DNA from: Wolfiporia cocos
Lineage: Eukaryota; Basidiomycota; Agaricomycetes; Polyporales; Phaeolaceae
Reading direction: 5' to 3'
Length of the DNA stretch: 64,000 bases
Assembly: GCA_029448655.1 (NCBI GenBank)
Contig: JACCLO010000017.1
Location: 1-64,000, forward strand
The translations under genes were made by a program, and so were the position numbers. Of this stretch, positions 12,298 through 22,711 are shown piece after piece; the first letter of the stretch is position 1; every line of letters begins with the position of its first letter. The notes under the pieces are model-generated. The model made no database searches, had not been told where the DNA came from, and saw only the letters and a list, made by a program, of their open reading frames with translations.

Positions 12298-13659
12298 GGG
12301 ACTTACTTTCCTAGACTCAACAATGTGAACTTGGAGCATTTCCCTACTCTTTTCTACTCTTGCTGAGCATCGTGTGCTTGCCTGGGAACTCTTTTCTTCT
12401 TCTTAAAACTCTATCTTGTGCTGGCAGCTTGAGATGTCACAGAGACAGGATTGTGACAATAAGGCCTAACAATCTACTGTCACTTATCTGACTGCATATA
12501 GGTTACGATTCCTGAGGTATGAAGAAAGTGTTTTGTATGATGTAGATCCATCAGTTTAGGGTGACCACAATCTGTGTCATATGTGAGAATATAAAATAAA
12601 CTGTCATTGCATTGGTCTATTCTCATTGTGTCTGACAAATAAATTGTTTCACGTAAAGATAACGTCAGAATAAAATACTGAAAGGCTAATAGAATCCATA
12701 TATCTTTGATGCAAGTCTAGGCTTGGACTTGCTAATGCAGTTGTAAGGGTTGGTTGCAGTCAATAAGACAAGTGACCCGTCAAGCAGGAATTGCAAGAGT
12801 AGTAAACAAAGTGAATGTGTCACAGTTTTACAAGGCATTTCCCACATTCTCTATTCTCATAATAGAAGTCGTGCAGCCCCTTTACTAGTACAGGTCTTCT
12901 CATCTACATTGTTAGAATCACATGACCAAGGGCTTTCCGATGCACTAGAAATTACCAAGTCACATGACCTTCCAGGTCATGTGACCTACTCAACTACATC
13001 AGATTAGATATGTGCCACTAAGTCCAATCATAGGCACCAAACCAGGTGACCTTATCTCTTATCTTATCTGTACAAGTTATGACATCAGGTTCCATTACTG
13101 GACCAGACCATGACATCATCATGACAACGCTATTACTAGGTCATGACACCATAGAAAAGCTCATCAGAAGACATTCTGATACGTTACATATCAAATACCT
13201 GAAACATGATCATCAACATCATTAGAAGCCATTAGGACAACCCTTCCAGCTAGAAGCCTAGCAGTTCCATATATCAAGTGTTATTATTAGCGTAGCACTC
13301 CACTATCACAACGTGGCCTTATAGCCCGCTTACTTTCCATCATGACAAGAAGGCCTAGAAACCTTCACGAATGTCATTACCAGGTACATGCCATATCACA
13401 CCATAGTCACACCATATTAGCACTACACACAGACCAAGCCATTAGGACAGGTCTACTCATGAATAGTATACATCATGTATATAACCGAACATCTAGCATC
13501 CTACAGCGCTAGACTTAACAATTGCCGCTAGGGCATCCATATTCTCTATGGGGGCGTTTCCCTTACTTTTCTTCTAACCTCCTGCTGGATGACTTATGGT
13601 CTGATTTGAGGCTTACCCCTTGGTGTTATACTATGTACTGGCAGCTTGAGATGTCAACT
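12298..13659 (+). other. Tail of one LTR and a second related LTR; no gene
   Basis: The sequence GGCAGCTTGAGATGTCA occurs at about 12423-12439 and 13640-13656, each the right end of a + strand LTR of one family. The second carries a CATGTATATAACC box near 13468. The stretch between (12440-13060) holds only weak frames. A palindrome-like GTCACATGACC/GGTCATGTGAC pair lies near 12959-12983. Left ends and target duplications were not found. Confidence 0.5.
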
Positions 13660-14235
13660 TGACACATACTACTCACATCTGTGGGACCGGTCCTACTGGG
13701 GACCCTAACCGTCAGACAAGGTGCGACCGCGCCGTCAGCAGTGATCCTAGAACCTATGTGACAGAGGTTGCATAGGCCTCCCCAGGCCTAAGGTGACATA
13801 ACAAGGTGGTGACCCTCGGACTAGCAGTCAAAGAGCCAGTAAGGACCACACCAGCACACAGAGAGGTAAGGAGTAAGAGGGCCAAGCCCTAATGCCGAGA
13901 ATCTTAGACTTGAGGCATAAGGCAACAAGTCGACATACTTATATACATGAGGTAACTACCTAATGGCTGGCCCTAAAGTCATAGCCTGTGTGCAGTAACT
14001 AAGGGAGCACATGATGAGTAACTACCGTAATGTAACATGTACATAGTGTGACCGTGATGTAAGTACCTGAGACGCGTGCTACCCTACAGTGCTAATCTAC
14101 TGGGTCGGGTGGTCTGATAAGATAACAAGGAGCGGACGAGAGGAAACTGTACGCTAAGACTTAGCCCCATGCCTAGGGGCACTTCCACAATACAGAAAGG
14201 GATGTCGAGAACCCCTCACAGAGAATTCTGTGACA
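13660..14235 (-). mobile_element. Solo LTR, 576 bp, minus orientation, target duplication CAACT
   Basis: On the + strand starts TGACACATACTACTCAC and ends GAATTCTGTGACA, flanked by CAACT (13655-13659 and 14236-14240). The minus-strand TATA box (complement of CTTATATACATG) lies near 13940, followed by a stem of the GACTTG/CAAGTC type. It sits exactly at the end of an older + strand LTR. Confidence 0.88.
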
Positions 14236-14427
14236 CAACTAAGACATTGGATTAGTGTGACAAAACGGTTCTAAGGAAAGTACACCTTAGAAGTCAAGCT
14301 TATATACATAAGGTGCAGCGATCAGTAATCGTCTGCCCTGAAGCTAGATGGTCTGTGCATAAGCAAGTAATGACAAGCACACATTTGTTTGGACGCCCTA
14401 TAATGAATGATCCAAATCATGGTTGTG
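14236..14427 (-). other. LTR remnant split by Gypsy-1
   Basis: Holds a minus-strand TATA box (complement of CTTATATACATAAGG, about 14299-14313) followed by a stem TCTAAGG/CCTTAGA (14273-14295). These are the landmarks of the window's LTRs. It probably continues beyond Gypsy-1 to about 24470, but I could not confirm ends or a target duplication. Confidence 0.45.
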
Positions 14428-15126
14428 TGACACAGACTAGACTGTGGGACTCACACTATAACCTTGTAGGCGACTTGAAGGAGTTGCAGAAGGTTGGTGA
14501 GGAGACTAGTGGGCGCAAGCAGAGATGATATGTGACTGTGCGAATGCAGAGAACAAATCTAAGGCTTATCCGCAGTGATAGCCCTACTTATATACATGCT
14601 TTGTTTGGTTACCGGTAAGGGAACCAAACATGAAGGTGGTCTGTGCGCAGACATAACTAATATGGTTAAGTCGTAAACTATAATAGACCATGTGCGCCGG
14701 TAATGGCCGCACCAGTAAGATCGTTTGTTTGGACCGTAGGTCCATGTTGTGGAAGTGGCTGTAGCTACGTTAGTAAGCCATGCATGTGATTCTTATATAC
14801 CGGTATCGGAGTATGAGTAATCGTGAGGGCATTGGCATGTGATAACGAGCGGGCCGCTTATCCAATTGTACTGACATAGCCCGGTACCGGGATATGAGTA
14901 AGGCGCGTGACCCCGGAGGTTAGTCCGCTGAGTCATTGACGCGTACAAACGTGTTATGTACGTGTTGTTATGACAGGTGGACGTATACCGCGTTGTGTAC
15001 GTGTTGTTTGTTTGCGTGTACGTGTAGACGAGCGCTTGGCAGCGTAAATGTCTACAAGGTCGTAGAAATACCAGATAAATAGGTAAAAATACGGGAAAAA
15101 TAGTGGCATGTCCCAAATCTGTGACA
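14428..15126 (-). repeat. Gypsy-1 3' LTR (699 bp)
   Basis: The last base (15126) abuts GGGGGTAA on the minus strand. Sequence appears identical to 23732-24430. Confidence 0.95.
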
Positions 15127-15163
15127 TTACCCCCTCTTCAGGTTTCATTGTCCCTAATGGAAC
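15127..15163 (-). promoter_or_regulatory. Gypsy-1 polypurine tract and adjacent hairpin
   Basis: On the minus strand a stem GTTCCATT/AATGAAAC (15163-15156 with 15149-15142, one G·U pair) with the 6-nt loop AGGGAC is followed by CCTGAAGAGGGGGTAA and the LTR. The purine run is the likely plus-strand primer. The hairpin lies 15 nt from the LTR, as it does in the LARD. Confidence 0.75.
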
Positions 15164-15165
15164 GA

Positions 15166-18100
15166 TTACTTTCCTGTGGAGCCGAATCCACCAGTACCGC
15201 GCTCGGATTTAATCTTTTCAAAGTAAGATTTTCCGTGTAGCGTAATATGCGGGTCCTTTGCAACTTCGCAGATTAGCTGGGCAATCTTATCGCCGGCCCG
15301 AATATCGATAGATATGTCGGAGTGATTCCGGAGAATGATGATTACTTCGCCTTGATAATCGTGGTCGATAACGCCACCCATTACGTCTATGCCTTTGCGT
15401 GCGAGACTAGAGCGGGGGGCGATACGTCCGTAAGTGCCGAAAGGTACCTGGATTTTCAGTTTGGTGTTGTATTCTGTCTGCCCGTGAGCTGGCAGAACGT
15501 CGCCTGTTGCAGTGTACAGGTCAAACCCAACCGAGTCCTTGGTTCCTTTTTCCGGCATTCGGCCGCCTTCACCGACTACGATTTTCAAATCCGCGTTTTG
15601 GTTAATGTCCGCTGACATCCATCCCCCGTCGGGGTGTCTAACCATGCGTTGCTTAGGGTCCTTCGCAAATTCTTCGCGATACTGCGGCCAGTCGTCTGGC
15701 CACGTGCATTCGTCGGCTTCCCAGTCGTCGCTGTCAGGGTCGAAGACATGAACTGCTTCTTTCCTTCTAGCTGATCGCCTGAGGGGGACATCCTGCATTG
15801 GAATAGGGTGTGAAGCCTTGTATTCCTGCAAAATGTCGTATGCCGAGTCGAGATCCGCTTCGCGTACCCAGGAGTCGTCATTGATACCGAATCCCTTCCA
15901 ACGGATTCTGTATTCAACTCTTCCTGCGCGGAGACGATGATCTAAGATCTTCTCGACTTCCCATAACTCCTCGCCGTCGACCATTTCTGGTTGAGGCTCT
16001 GGTTTTTTCTGATGCACCGGGTCCTTGTACATGACCAACTTGGAAGCGTGGAATACTGGGTGGTAAGCCCTGTATTGCTCGTCCATGTGTACCCTAAAGG
16101 TGACCGGAGATAATTGTTCAATTATCCTAAATGGTCCCAAATAGCGTGGACTAAGACTTCTTTCGGAGTCTTGCCAGCTTCGGGCGTCAACGAGAACTTT
16201 GTCGCCAACTTTAAACGGTACCGAGCGCTTATGTTGATCGTAGTACCAAGACCAGCGTTCAGCAGCCAGTTTCATGGCTGCCTTAGCTTGTTCTTGTGCT
16301 GACCATCGTTCGTAAGCAATGATATTTAGGTCCGTGTATGGTGTTGGACGTAAATTTGTAGGTCCTGCATTAGGGTGCCTTCCTAGTTCGACAAAGAATG
16401 GGCTATTCTTTGTTGTCTCACTAGCCGCGTTGTTGTACGCGAATTCAGCCGTTGGGAGAAACCATGACCAGTTATCCTTTTGAATAACATCGATGTAACA
16501 TCTAAGATATTGTTCTAGGATCTGGTTAACTCTCTCCGTCTGGCCATCCGCTTGCGGGTGATAGGCGGTTGTCATTGACCGTTGGATTCCCAATTGCTCA
16601 CACCATCCCTTGAATAAGGCGGCTGCGAATTGCGGGCCTCTATCCGAAATGATTTGTTTCGGAAGTCCGTGGTTCGGATAAATCCGAAGGTACAGGAGGT
16701 TCGCTAATTCTTTTGCCGTTATCTTGTCTGACGTGGGAATGAAGTGTGCTCGTTTGGTAAGCCGGTCCACTATTACCATAATAGCATTGAATTGTTTCAA
16801 TTCGCCGCTGGGTGGTAGGTGGACGATAAGGTCAATTGTGACGGTGTCCCAAGGTGCTTCCGGAACTGGGAGCGGTTGCAGGGGTCCGTACGGGGTCTGG
16901 TTGTGGTTCTTCATGCGTTGACATGTGTCACAACCTTCCACGTATTGCTTTACCATCGTGGTCATTCCAGGCCACCAGTAATTACGTGATAGAAGTTCAT
17001 AGGTCTTCCATCGTCCGAAGTGTCCGGCAGTCACATGGTCATGATGTAACTCCAGGATCTTCGTGCGCAATTCCTTAGGCTCTTTTGGAACGTACACTTT
17101 TCCTCGTCTGAGGAGTAATCCGGCCTCCATGTTCCATTCCTGGAGATCTTTACCGAATTCCTTGGGACCACTTTTCAGTAGTTCCTGGTAATCCTTGGTA
17201 ATTTGATCGTCCATGAGGGCTTGTCGGATTTGTCGGAGAAGGTCCTCGTCGCCTGATTGTATCTCCTGCTGTGACGCTTCTAGCGCCCTAACCGTAAAGT
17301 ATTCCGGTTTCAGCAAAATTTGATCGCGATTGTCGAGTTCCACCCCCTCTTCATGGTCTGGCCTCCGTGACAGAGGGTCAGCCGTGAGCATTGTTTTACC
17401 GGGTTTGTGGCACATGGTGAAGTTGAACCTTGTCAGGTAAAGACTCCAACGTGCCTGTCTCCGGGTTAGCCGTTGTGCCGATTTGAAATATGTCAGATTG
17501 AGATGATCCGACCATACTTCAAATTTGTGTGGGTGTCCTTCGAGGTAATGTCTCCATTCCTCTAGAGCGCGGATGATTGCGAGCAACTCCTTATCGTAAA
17601 TCTCATAGTTCCTTTCGGGTGCTGATAGAGATTTCGAGTAAAAGGCTACCGGGTGCCAGAGCTTATCCTCCGAAGAGTATTGCGATAGCACTGCACCAGT
17701 TGCGTAATCGGAAGAATCCGCTTCCACGCGGAACGGGGACTCCTGATCTGGGATCCGGAGTATTGGAGCCGATGTGAAAGCTTCCTTGAGAGTTTGGAAG
17801 GCTTCCGCTTGTTCGGGTCCCCAATTCCACTGCGTGTTTTTCTTGGACAGTTCGGTTAATGGCTTAACCACTTTGGAGAAGTCTTTAATGAACCGCCGGT
17901 AGTAGTTGGCAAAGCCAACAAAGGCTTGGACGTCCTTCACCTTGGCAGGTGTAGGCCAGTCCATGACACCGGCTACCTTCTTAGGGTCCATTTCGACTTT
18001 TCCTTTGGAAATGATCATTCCCAGGTATTCAATACTGCTTTGTTCGAAAAAGCACTTTTCAGGCTTCGCGAACAAGTCGTTGTCTTGCAAGATTTGTAAT

Positions 18101-19701
18101 ACTTGCTTGACAATACGACGATGTTCCAACAGGTCGTTTCCGAACACAAGGATGTCGTCTAGGTAGACAATGACCTTTCCTTCTCTGATAAGGTCACCTA
18201 GAATATCGTTCATCATGTGTTGGAACGTGCTGGGTGCATTACAAAAACCGAAGTACATGACTACAGCTTCGTAAAGGCCGTTAGGCGTAATGAATGCGGT
18301 CTTCCATTCATCTCCCTCCTTGATTCTTACGTTGTTGTAACCCCAACGCAAGTCGAGCTTCGTAAATATCGAAGCCTGGCTAAGCTTATCGATAAGCTCG
18401 TCTATGCGTGGGAGAGGGTACCTGTTTTTAATGGTTAAGTCGTTCACCTTTCGGTAGTCGACTACCATTCGGGCTCCGCCGTCTTTTTTAGGGACGAAGA
18501 AGACCGGGCTCGCGATCGGAGATTTTGAGTGTCGGATGTAGCCCTTCCGTAACTCTTCCTGAATCCACTGATCTAGCGAGTTCGCTTCCTGAGGAGACAT
18601 CTTGTATGCCTTACTCGGGGGCGGTAGTACCGCGTCATCGGGGAAGTCGATGGCGTGGTCATATGGTTTCCGTTCGGGCATCCTTTCGGATGCGCGTTGA
18701 GAAAATACCGTGGGACCAAACTCCTGGTATTCCTCCAGAACCAAGGATTTCCATTTCTGGAGATCCGCATCTGTCAGGAATTCATCATCCGACTTCTCCG
18801 TTATCGACTGAATGGCATCGATAAGGAGTTCCGTTCCTTCGTCAAGGGTGTTCACCCAAGCGACAAAGGGATTCTCCGGCTCCTCTAAGCCGAGAAAATC
18901 TATTGGAAAGTCATTGATGATCTGATAGATGTTGCGGGGTTCGATTTCGTCCTCTTCCTCTGAAATCGAAACCCGTTTGCCATGTTTGCATTTTTCCGTA
19001 CACCGATATGTGAAGGTTCCTTCCGGCCAATTGAAGTCCGGGTTGTGTTTCAGGAACCAGTCATATCCGAGGATCACATCCGCATTCTGTACGTCCATTA
19101 CGTACAAGAATTCGGTGGACTTGTGTTCCTCGTGCACCATATAAGCTTTTACTGCCATATTGATATTACCGGCGGTATTAGAGGTACCGTCGGCGTTACG
19201 AATCTCGAGAGGCGAAGGTAGTTTCTGAGTGACTAACTTTTCCTCGTGGACGAGTTTCTTATCAATGACGCTTATTGATGCACCGGTGTCGATTAATGCC
19301 ATGGCGTTGACTTTCTTTCCATATACCCACAGTTCCACTTCGATAGAGAACGATTTATTGTCGTCTCGAGAATCGTTTCCATGTACATTATACAAAGTGA
19401 AAAACTTCAGCGCGAGCGGGTCAGGATAAAAGTATTGTACAGGAGGGGCACGTGTAGCTAGTGTCCTTGTCCTCCGGGCAAAGTCCATTGCCGAGTTACC
19501 GAATATACCGAGATGGGATACCGGGTGACGTACGACCGCCTTATCTTCCCACAAGATAAGGGGTCTCTGTGAAGCCTCTTCGTAGAGGTGCGCTTCTTCG
19601 GGGCGCTGTACACTCCCAGCCGCTGCGGGGCTGGTGTGTTCTTCACAGAACGTCTTCGAGACGTGTAGTTGGGGCGAGGGGAACCGAGATGGTCCCGACA
19701 T
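15166..19701 (-). CDS. pol: Gypsy-1 Pol: protease-RT-RNase H-integrase-chromodomain-dUTPase
   Basis: 1,511 codons. Visible in order: retropepsin ALIDTGAS (DTG at 138-140); RT with VYLDDILVFG (about 514); RNase H with VEADSSDYATG (about 658); integrase zinc site HHDHVTAGHF...CDTCQRM (about 887-925) and catalytic D, D, E near 957, 1018 and 1053; chromodomain ELWEVEKILDHR...RIRWKGF (about 1245-1295); and a full trimeric dUTPase (about 1380-1511) with DSVGFDLYT, GRIAPRSSLA, GVIDHDYQGEV, GDKIAQLI and RGTGGFGSTG. It copies the RNA, integrates the cDNA, probably reads modified histones, and hydrolyses dUTP. The frame overlaps gag by 59 nt in +1 register. The first ATG (19701) may serve by reinitiation or be bypassed by +1 frameshifting. 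Confidence 0.95.
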   Translation of the reverse strand: MSGPSRFPSPQLHVSKTFCEEHTSPAAAGSVQRPEEAHLYEEASQRPLILWEDKAVVRHPVSHLGIFGNSAMDFARRTRTLATRAPPVQYFYPDPLALKFFTLYNVHGNDSRDDNKSFSIEVELWVYGKKVNAMALIDTGASISVIDKKLVHEEKLVTQKLPSPLEIRNADGTSNTAGNINMAVKAYMVHEEHKSTEFLYVMDVQNADVILGYDWFLKHNPDFNWPEGTFTYRCTEKCKHGKRVSISEEEDEIEPRNIYQIINDFPIDFLGLEEPENPFVAWVNTLDEGTELLIDAIQSITEKSDDEFLTDADLQKWKSLVLEEYQEFGPTVFSQRASERMPERKPYDHAIDFPDDAVLPPPSKAYKMSPQEANSLDQWIQEELRKGYIRHSKSPIASPVFFVPKKDGGARMVVDYRKVNDLTIKNRYPLPRIDELIDKLSQASIFTKLDLRWGYNNVRIKEGDEWKTAFITPNGLYEAVVMYFGFCNAPSTFQHMMNDILGDLIREGKVIVYLDDILVFGNDLLEHRRIVKQVLQILQDNDLFAKPEKCFFEQSSIEYLGMIISKGKVEMDPKKVAGVMDWPTPAKVKDVQAFVGFANYYRRFIKDFSKVVKPLTELSKKNTQWNWGPEQAEAFQTLKEAFTSAPILRIPDQESPFRVEADSSDYATGAVLSQYSSEDKLWHPVAFYSKSLSAPERNYEIYDKELLAIIRALEEWRHYLEGHPHKFEVWSDHLNLTYFKSAQRLTRRQARWSLYLTRFNFTMCHKPGKTMLTADPLSRRPDHEEGVELDNRDQILLKPEYFTVRALEASQQEIQSGDEDLLRQIRQALMDDQITKDYQELLKSGPKEFGKDLQEWNMEAGLLLRRGKVYVPKEPKELRTKILELHHDHVTAGHFGRWKTYELLSRNYWWPGMTTMVKQYVEGCDTCQRMKNHNQTPYGPLQPLPVPEAPWDTVTIDLIVHLPPSGELKQFNAIMVIVDRLTKRAHFIPTSDKITAKELANLLYLRIYPNHGLPKQIISDRGPQFAAALFKGWCEQLGIQRSMTTAYHPQADGQTERVNQILEQYLRCYIDVIQKDNWSWFLPTAEFAYNNAASETTKNSPFFVELGRHPNAGPTNLRPTPYTDLNIIAYERWSAQEQAKAAMKLAAERWSWYYDQHKRSVPFKVGDKVLVDARSWQDSERSLSPRYLGPFRIIEQLSPVTFRVHMDEQYRAYHPVFHASKLVMYKDPVHQKKPEPQPEMVDGEELWEVEKILDHRLRAGRVEYRIRWKGFGINDDSWVREADLDSAYDILQEYKASHPIPMQDVPLRRSARRKEAVHVFDPDSDDWEADECTWPDDWPQYREEFAKDPKQRMVRHPDGGWMSADINQNADLKIVVGEGGRMPEKGTKDSVGFDLYTATGDVLPAHGQTEYNTKLKIQVPFGTYGRIAPRSSLARKGIDVMGGVIDHDYQGEVIIILRNHSDISIDIRAGDKIAQLICEVAKDPHITLHGKSYFEKIKSERGTGGFGSTGK

Positions 19702-21640
19702 TGGCGACGGTGGTGGCGGGGGCCGAGGGTCCTGCTGAACTTGAGTCAGCCGTCACTTCTTCCCAGATCGTTCGGGCACGATACGTCTTGCCATCCGCGG
19801 GGGGCGCCGAGTACGGCTTCTTGCCAGAAGCCTGTCCCTTTCCACTACCCGAAGGAGCAGCCGTGGTCTTTCCAGACGCGGCAGCTGCATCCTTCGCCCT
19901 TTGTTGTTCGGCCCGCTGAGCGGCAGGCACGAATGTTCCCGCGGCCTTGTCTGCCGCAAGCTTAGGACATTTGTTGAAGTAATGTCCTGTCTGCTTGCAG
20001 TATGTGCAGACGGCGTTGGTGGTGTCGGCGGGGGCTTTGGCGGGCGCCTTTCCCTTGTCCTTCTTTTTCTCCGACTTCTTTGCAGAAGCGGAGGACGTCT
20101 CCTTCTTTTCGGCAGGGGCCGAGTCCTTCTTACCGGCCTTCTCGAAGATCGAACCCTTGATCTTGTCTGGATATGACGTTTGGTACATTTCCAGAGCGAA
20201 GTCGATGAGGGGCTCGATGTCGGTCGGAGCCTTGAAGAATGGGGTCTTTCCGAGGACGTTCAAGGTGTCCTTAACCTTTTCGGGGAGTGTTTCGGTGAAC
20301 TCCCACACCAGGGTCTCGTTGGCGGTTTCCGATAGGCGGCCGAGGGTACGGAAACGCTCGCAGTAATTGAAATAATTTGATTCGGCGAGTTCCTTGCCCT
20401 TGGTACCGTAGTAACCTCGGATTTCCTTTTTCGCGATTTCCTTGTCCGTCATTTTACCGTACTGGACCATCACCGACTTGGTGAAGTCCTCCCATGTGCC
20501 GAGTGGTTCGCCGTTTCCTGCCTTTTTGATAAGAGGGGAGAAAAACTTGTAGGCGTCCCCGGTTACTCGGAACAGGGCGGTGGTAATGCGGTCGTGGTCG
20601 TCGTAGACACGGAGAGTGCCGAAATAGAGACCCATCTTCTCCACCCATTCCTGCGCAGTCACCTTTCCAGATGAGCCAGAGAATTCGGGGGGAGGAGGGA
20701 TTTTCAGGTTTTGAGGCAGACCTGGAATCTGCGGGGCGACGGCTGCTGCAGCAGCGGCTGCAGCTTGTGCGGCGGCAGCGGCCTCGGCTGCACGGGCTTG
20801 AGCATTTCCGGGGGCCGGTGCGGGTTCTTCCGGGGGCGTGCGGACGCCGGGAGGGTTGGGAACGGAGGGATTCTTGCGGATCCTCCGGAGTTCCTCGTCA
20901 ACCTTCTCCATGCGTTCTGCGAACGCATCCTCGAGGTCGTCCAGCCGGGACCGGTAGTCCTTTCGGAGCTGCTTCTCCATTTCGGAGAGCTTGGCGGTGT
21001 ACTCCTGTCGGAGTTCCTTGCCGAGGTCCACCATGGTGGACAATACCTCGTTCCGGACCGAATTGACCGCTTCGTGTAGTTCGTCTTGGGCCTTCTGTTC
21101 GATTGCCCTGGATTGCCCAGCCAGGGAATCGATTCGTTCATGGATACGCTCCAGGCGGGCGTGCACCATTCGACCTAGGGTGTCGGTGGTGTCATGGCTT
21201 ATGGCCGCACTTCGTTGTACGGCGGCATCGATGATTGGCCCATGTATGGACCCATCCACCTTGTGGTGTTCCTCCTCAGGAAGGTACGCCTTGAGGTTGT
21301 TCTCGACAGCGACATTGGTCTGTCGTGTCGGACCCGAAAATTCCATTTCCAGTGTGGTGGCGGGTCCGATAGGGCGAGTTCGACGAGCCGGTGGGTATCC
21401 GGCAATGGGGGAGCCCGGGCGTGTACCCATGGGATTGGTCGGAGATTCCCTTTGCGGGGGAGCGAACTCCGGCATTTCCTCTTCTCCTTCCTCTTCCTCT
21501 TCTTCTCCCTCGCTTAGGTGCTCCAGCGTCACCAGTTGCTGGGTTCCCGAGGGACCAGCTACCGGTGTCACCGGGCCTTCTGAGCGGAGGCGCATCTTGC
21601 GGGGAGCGAGGGGAGTGCTGACGGAGGAGGTGGAAGACAT
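19643..21640 (-). CDS. gag: Gypsy-1 Gag
   Basis: 665 codons. After a low-complexity acidic segment (about 50-58) comes a long charged, coiled-coil-like region (about 150-260), an Ala-rich stretch (about 280-305), then the capsid-like part with WVEKMGLYFGTLR and YGKMTDKEIAKKEIRGYYG. A Lys/Ala-rich linker leads to one canonical CCHC zinc knuckle, CTYCKQTGHYFNKC, at about 545-558. It would assemble the particle and bind RNA. It ends in LAPTTRLEDVL; Gypsy-2 Gag has the similar LAPTTRISDEE but continues. The ATG at 21640 is the first in the open frame, shortly after the upstream ORF ends at 21788. Confidence 0.93.
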   Translation of the reverse strand: MSSTSSVSTPLAPRKMRLRSEGPVTPVAGPSGTQQLVTLEHLSEGEEEEEEGEEEMPEFAPPQRESPTNPMGTRPGSPIAGYPPARRTRPIGPATTLEMEFSGPTRQTNVAVENNLKAYLPEEEHHKVDGSIHGPIIDAAVQRSAAISHDTTDTLGRMVHARLERIHERIDSLAGQSRAIEQKAQDELHEAVNSVRNEVLSTMVDLGKELRQEYTAKLSEMEKQLRKDYRSRLDDLEDAFAERMEKVDEELRRIRKNPSVPNPPGVRTPPEEPAPAPGNAQARAAEAAAAAQAAAAAAAAVAPQIPGLPQNLKIPPPPEFSGSSGKVTAQEWVEKMGLYFGTLRVYDDHDRITTALFRVTGDAYKFFSPLIKKAGNGEPLGTWEDFTKSVMVQYGKMTDKEIAKKEIRGYYGTKGKELAESNYFNYCERFRTLGRLSETANETLVWEFTETLPEKVKDTLNVLGKTPFFKAPTDIEPLIDFALEMYQTSYPDKIKGSIFEKAGKKDSAPAEKKETSSASAKKSEKKKDKGKAPAKAPADTTNAVCTYCKQTGHYFNKCPKLAADKAAGTFVPAAQRAEQQRAKDAAAASGKTTAAPSGSGKGQASGKKPYSAPPADGKTYRARTIWEEVTADSSSAGPSAPATTVANVGTISVPLAPTTRLEDVL

Positions 21641-21787
21641 TTTTTGTGAATCTGTTTGTGACGAATGTTAGTTTCCGGTTACTCATTGTCTTAGATTCTT
21701 AAGAAGGGATTGGTTTTGAAAGCTGCGACTTTCGTTATAGATCACACTCGCACTCTATTTCAGAGTTAAAAGATGATAGTATTTCTA

Positions 21788-22711
21788 CTATACAATCGCG
21801 AGTATATCCTCTTCTACCGAAGTAGTTGAGGGCCCTGCCACCTTGTCAGGTGGTGTTACACCGAAGGCAAAAGTAATTTGTAGCGCTACGCATTCTGCTA
21901 CGATACGAGCTAAGTCCGTACGCCAATCCAAAAAGGAAATATTGCCGAGCTGTTTGCAATACTTTTTCATAATTCTCCAGTCTCTATTGGTGATCCTTCC
22001 TCGTCTCGCTCTATCCTTTACGTTATCCACCAAGTCCTCCAATTCTACTACCATAGTATGGAAACGCATGTCGTTTTCCATATGGAAGCCTGGGTAATTA
22101 GGGGGGTGGTTGGCGAGAGGAGTGAGACGAGTGAGAGTGCCTTCTAGCATGGGAATAACTTGGTCGCATGCTTGGAGAGGCTTCTTCTTCCCGAAGACGA
22201 GGGAAGGGTCGAGAATCTTGTGGTTGGCCGGAACGGAAGGTCCGGCCGCCGGGCTGGAGAGACGGAGGGCCAGTGAAGAAGCTGCTTGCTTGGCTTCCTT
22301 GGCGGCTTGTTTGGCGGCGATTCGCTTATTCAGCTTATCGCGGGCGAGCTTGAGCTTGTTGAGTTCGCGGAGTTCGATAAGGTTCTCCATGGCGGTAATG
22401 GAAGCGGCTAGCTTCTCTTCCTCTGTCCAGATGCGCTTGGCGAGCGGAACTGGCTTGGGAGGTCGAGGAGCGGGTTTCCCAGCCTCAGCAATGTGCTTTG
22501 GCATGTGGACGGGAATCTCCCAAAGATGGAGCTTCCCAGTGTAATCTTCCTTTACAGGAAGCGTGTAGGTGACGTCCTCTGCCCGAGGAATGTCGGCTGT
22601 GTCGATGCGGCTGAGAAGGGACCGCTTCGCCGGTTTGACGTAAGGGGCAGTGGAGGAGCCACGGGTGCGACGGGTAACGCGGGGCATGATTCTAGAAAGT
22701 GCAGCCTTCAT
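21788..22711 (-). CDS. Gypsy-1 extra ORF upstream of gag, 307 codons, unknown function
   Basis: An intact frame between leader and gag, 147 nt from the gag ATG. I do not recognise it. The N-terminus is basic (MKAALSRIMPRVTRRTRG, with a second ATG at codon 9). Residues about 105-150 are Lys/Ala/Leu/Glu-rich and look coiled-coil (KLNKRIAAKQAAKEAKQAA). The C-terminal 100 residues look folded, with RGRITNRDWRIMKKYCKQLG and FLDWRTDLARIVAECVALQI. It could be a spliced gag extension, an RNA-binding or particle protein, or a captured gene. Most Ty3/gypsy elements have no ORF here. The frame has no stop while other sequences in the window have decayed, but the element is young, so intactness alone is weak evidence of function. 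Confidence 0.75.
   Translation of the reverse strand: MKAALSRIMPRVTRRTRGSSTAPYVKPAKRSLLSRIDTADIPRAEDVTYTLPVKEDYTGKLHLWEIPVHMPKHIAEAGKPAPRPPKPVPLAKRIWTEEEKLAASITAMENLIELRELNKLKLARDKLNKRIAAKQAAKEAKQAASSLALRLSSPAAGPSVPANHKILDPSLVFGKKKPLQACDQVIPMLEGTLTRLTPLANHPPNYPGFHMENDMRFHTMVVELEDLVDNVKDRARRGRITNRDWRIMKKYCKQLGNISFLDWRTDLARIVAECVALQITFAFGVTPPDKVAGPSTTSVEEDILAIV

Noticed and set aside
20991..21671. 226-codon + strand frame
   Set aside because: Antisense to Gypsy-1 gag; no independent support.
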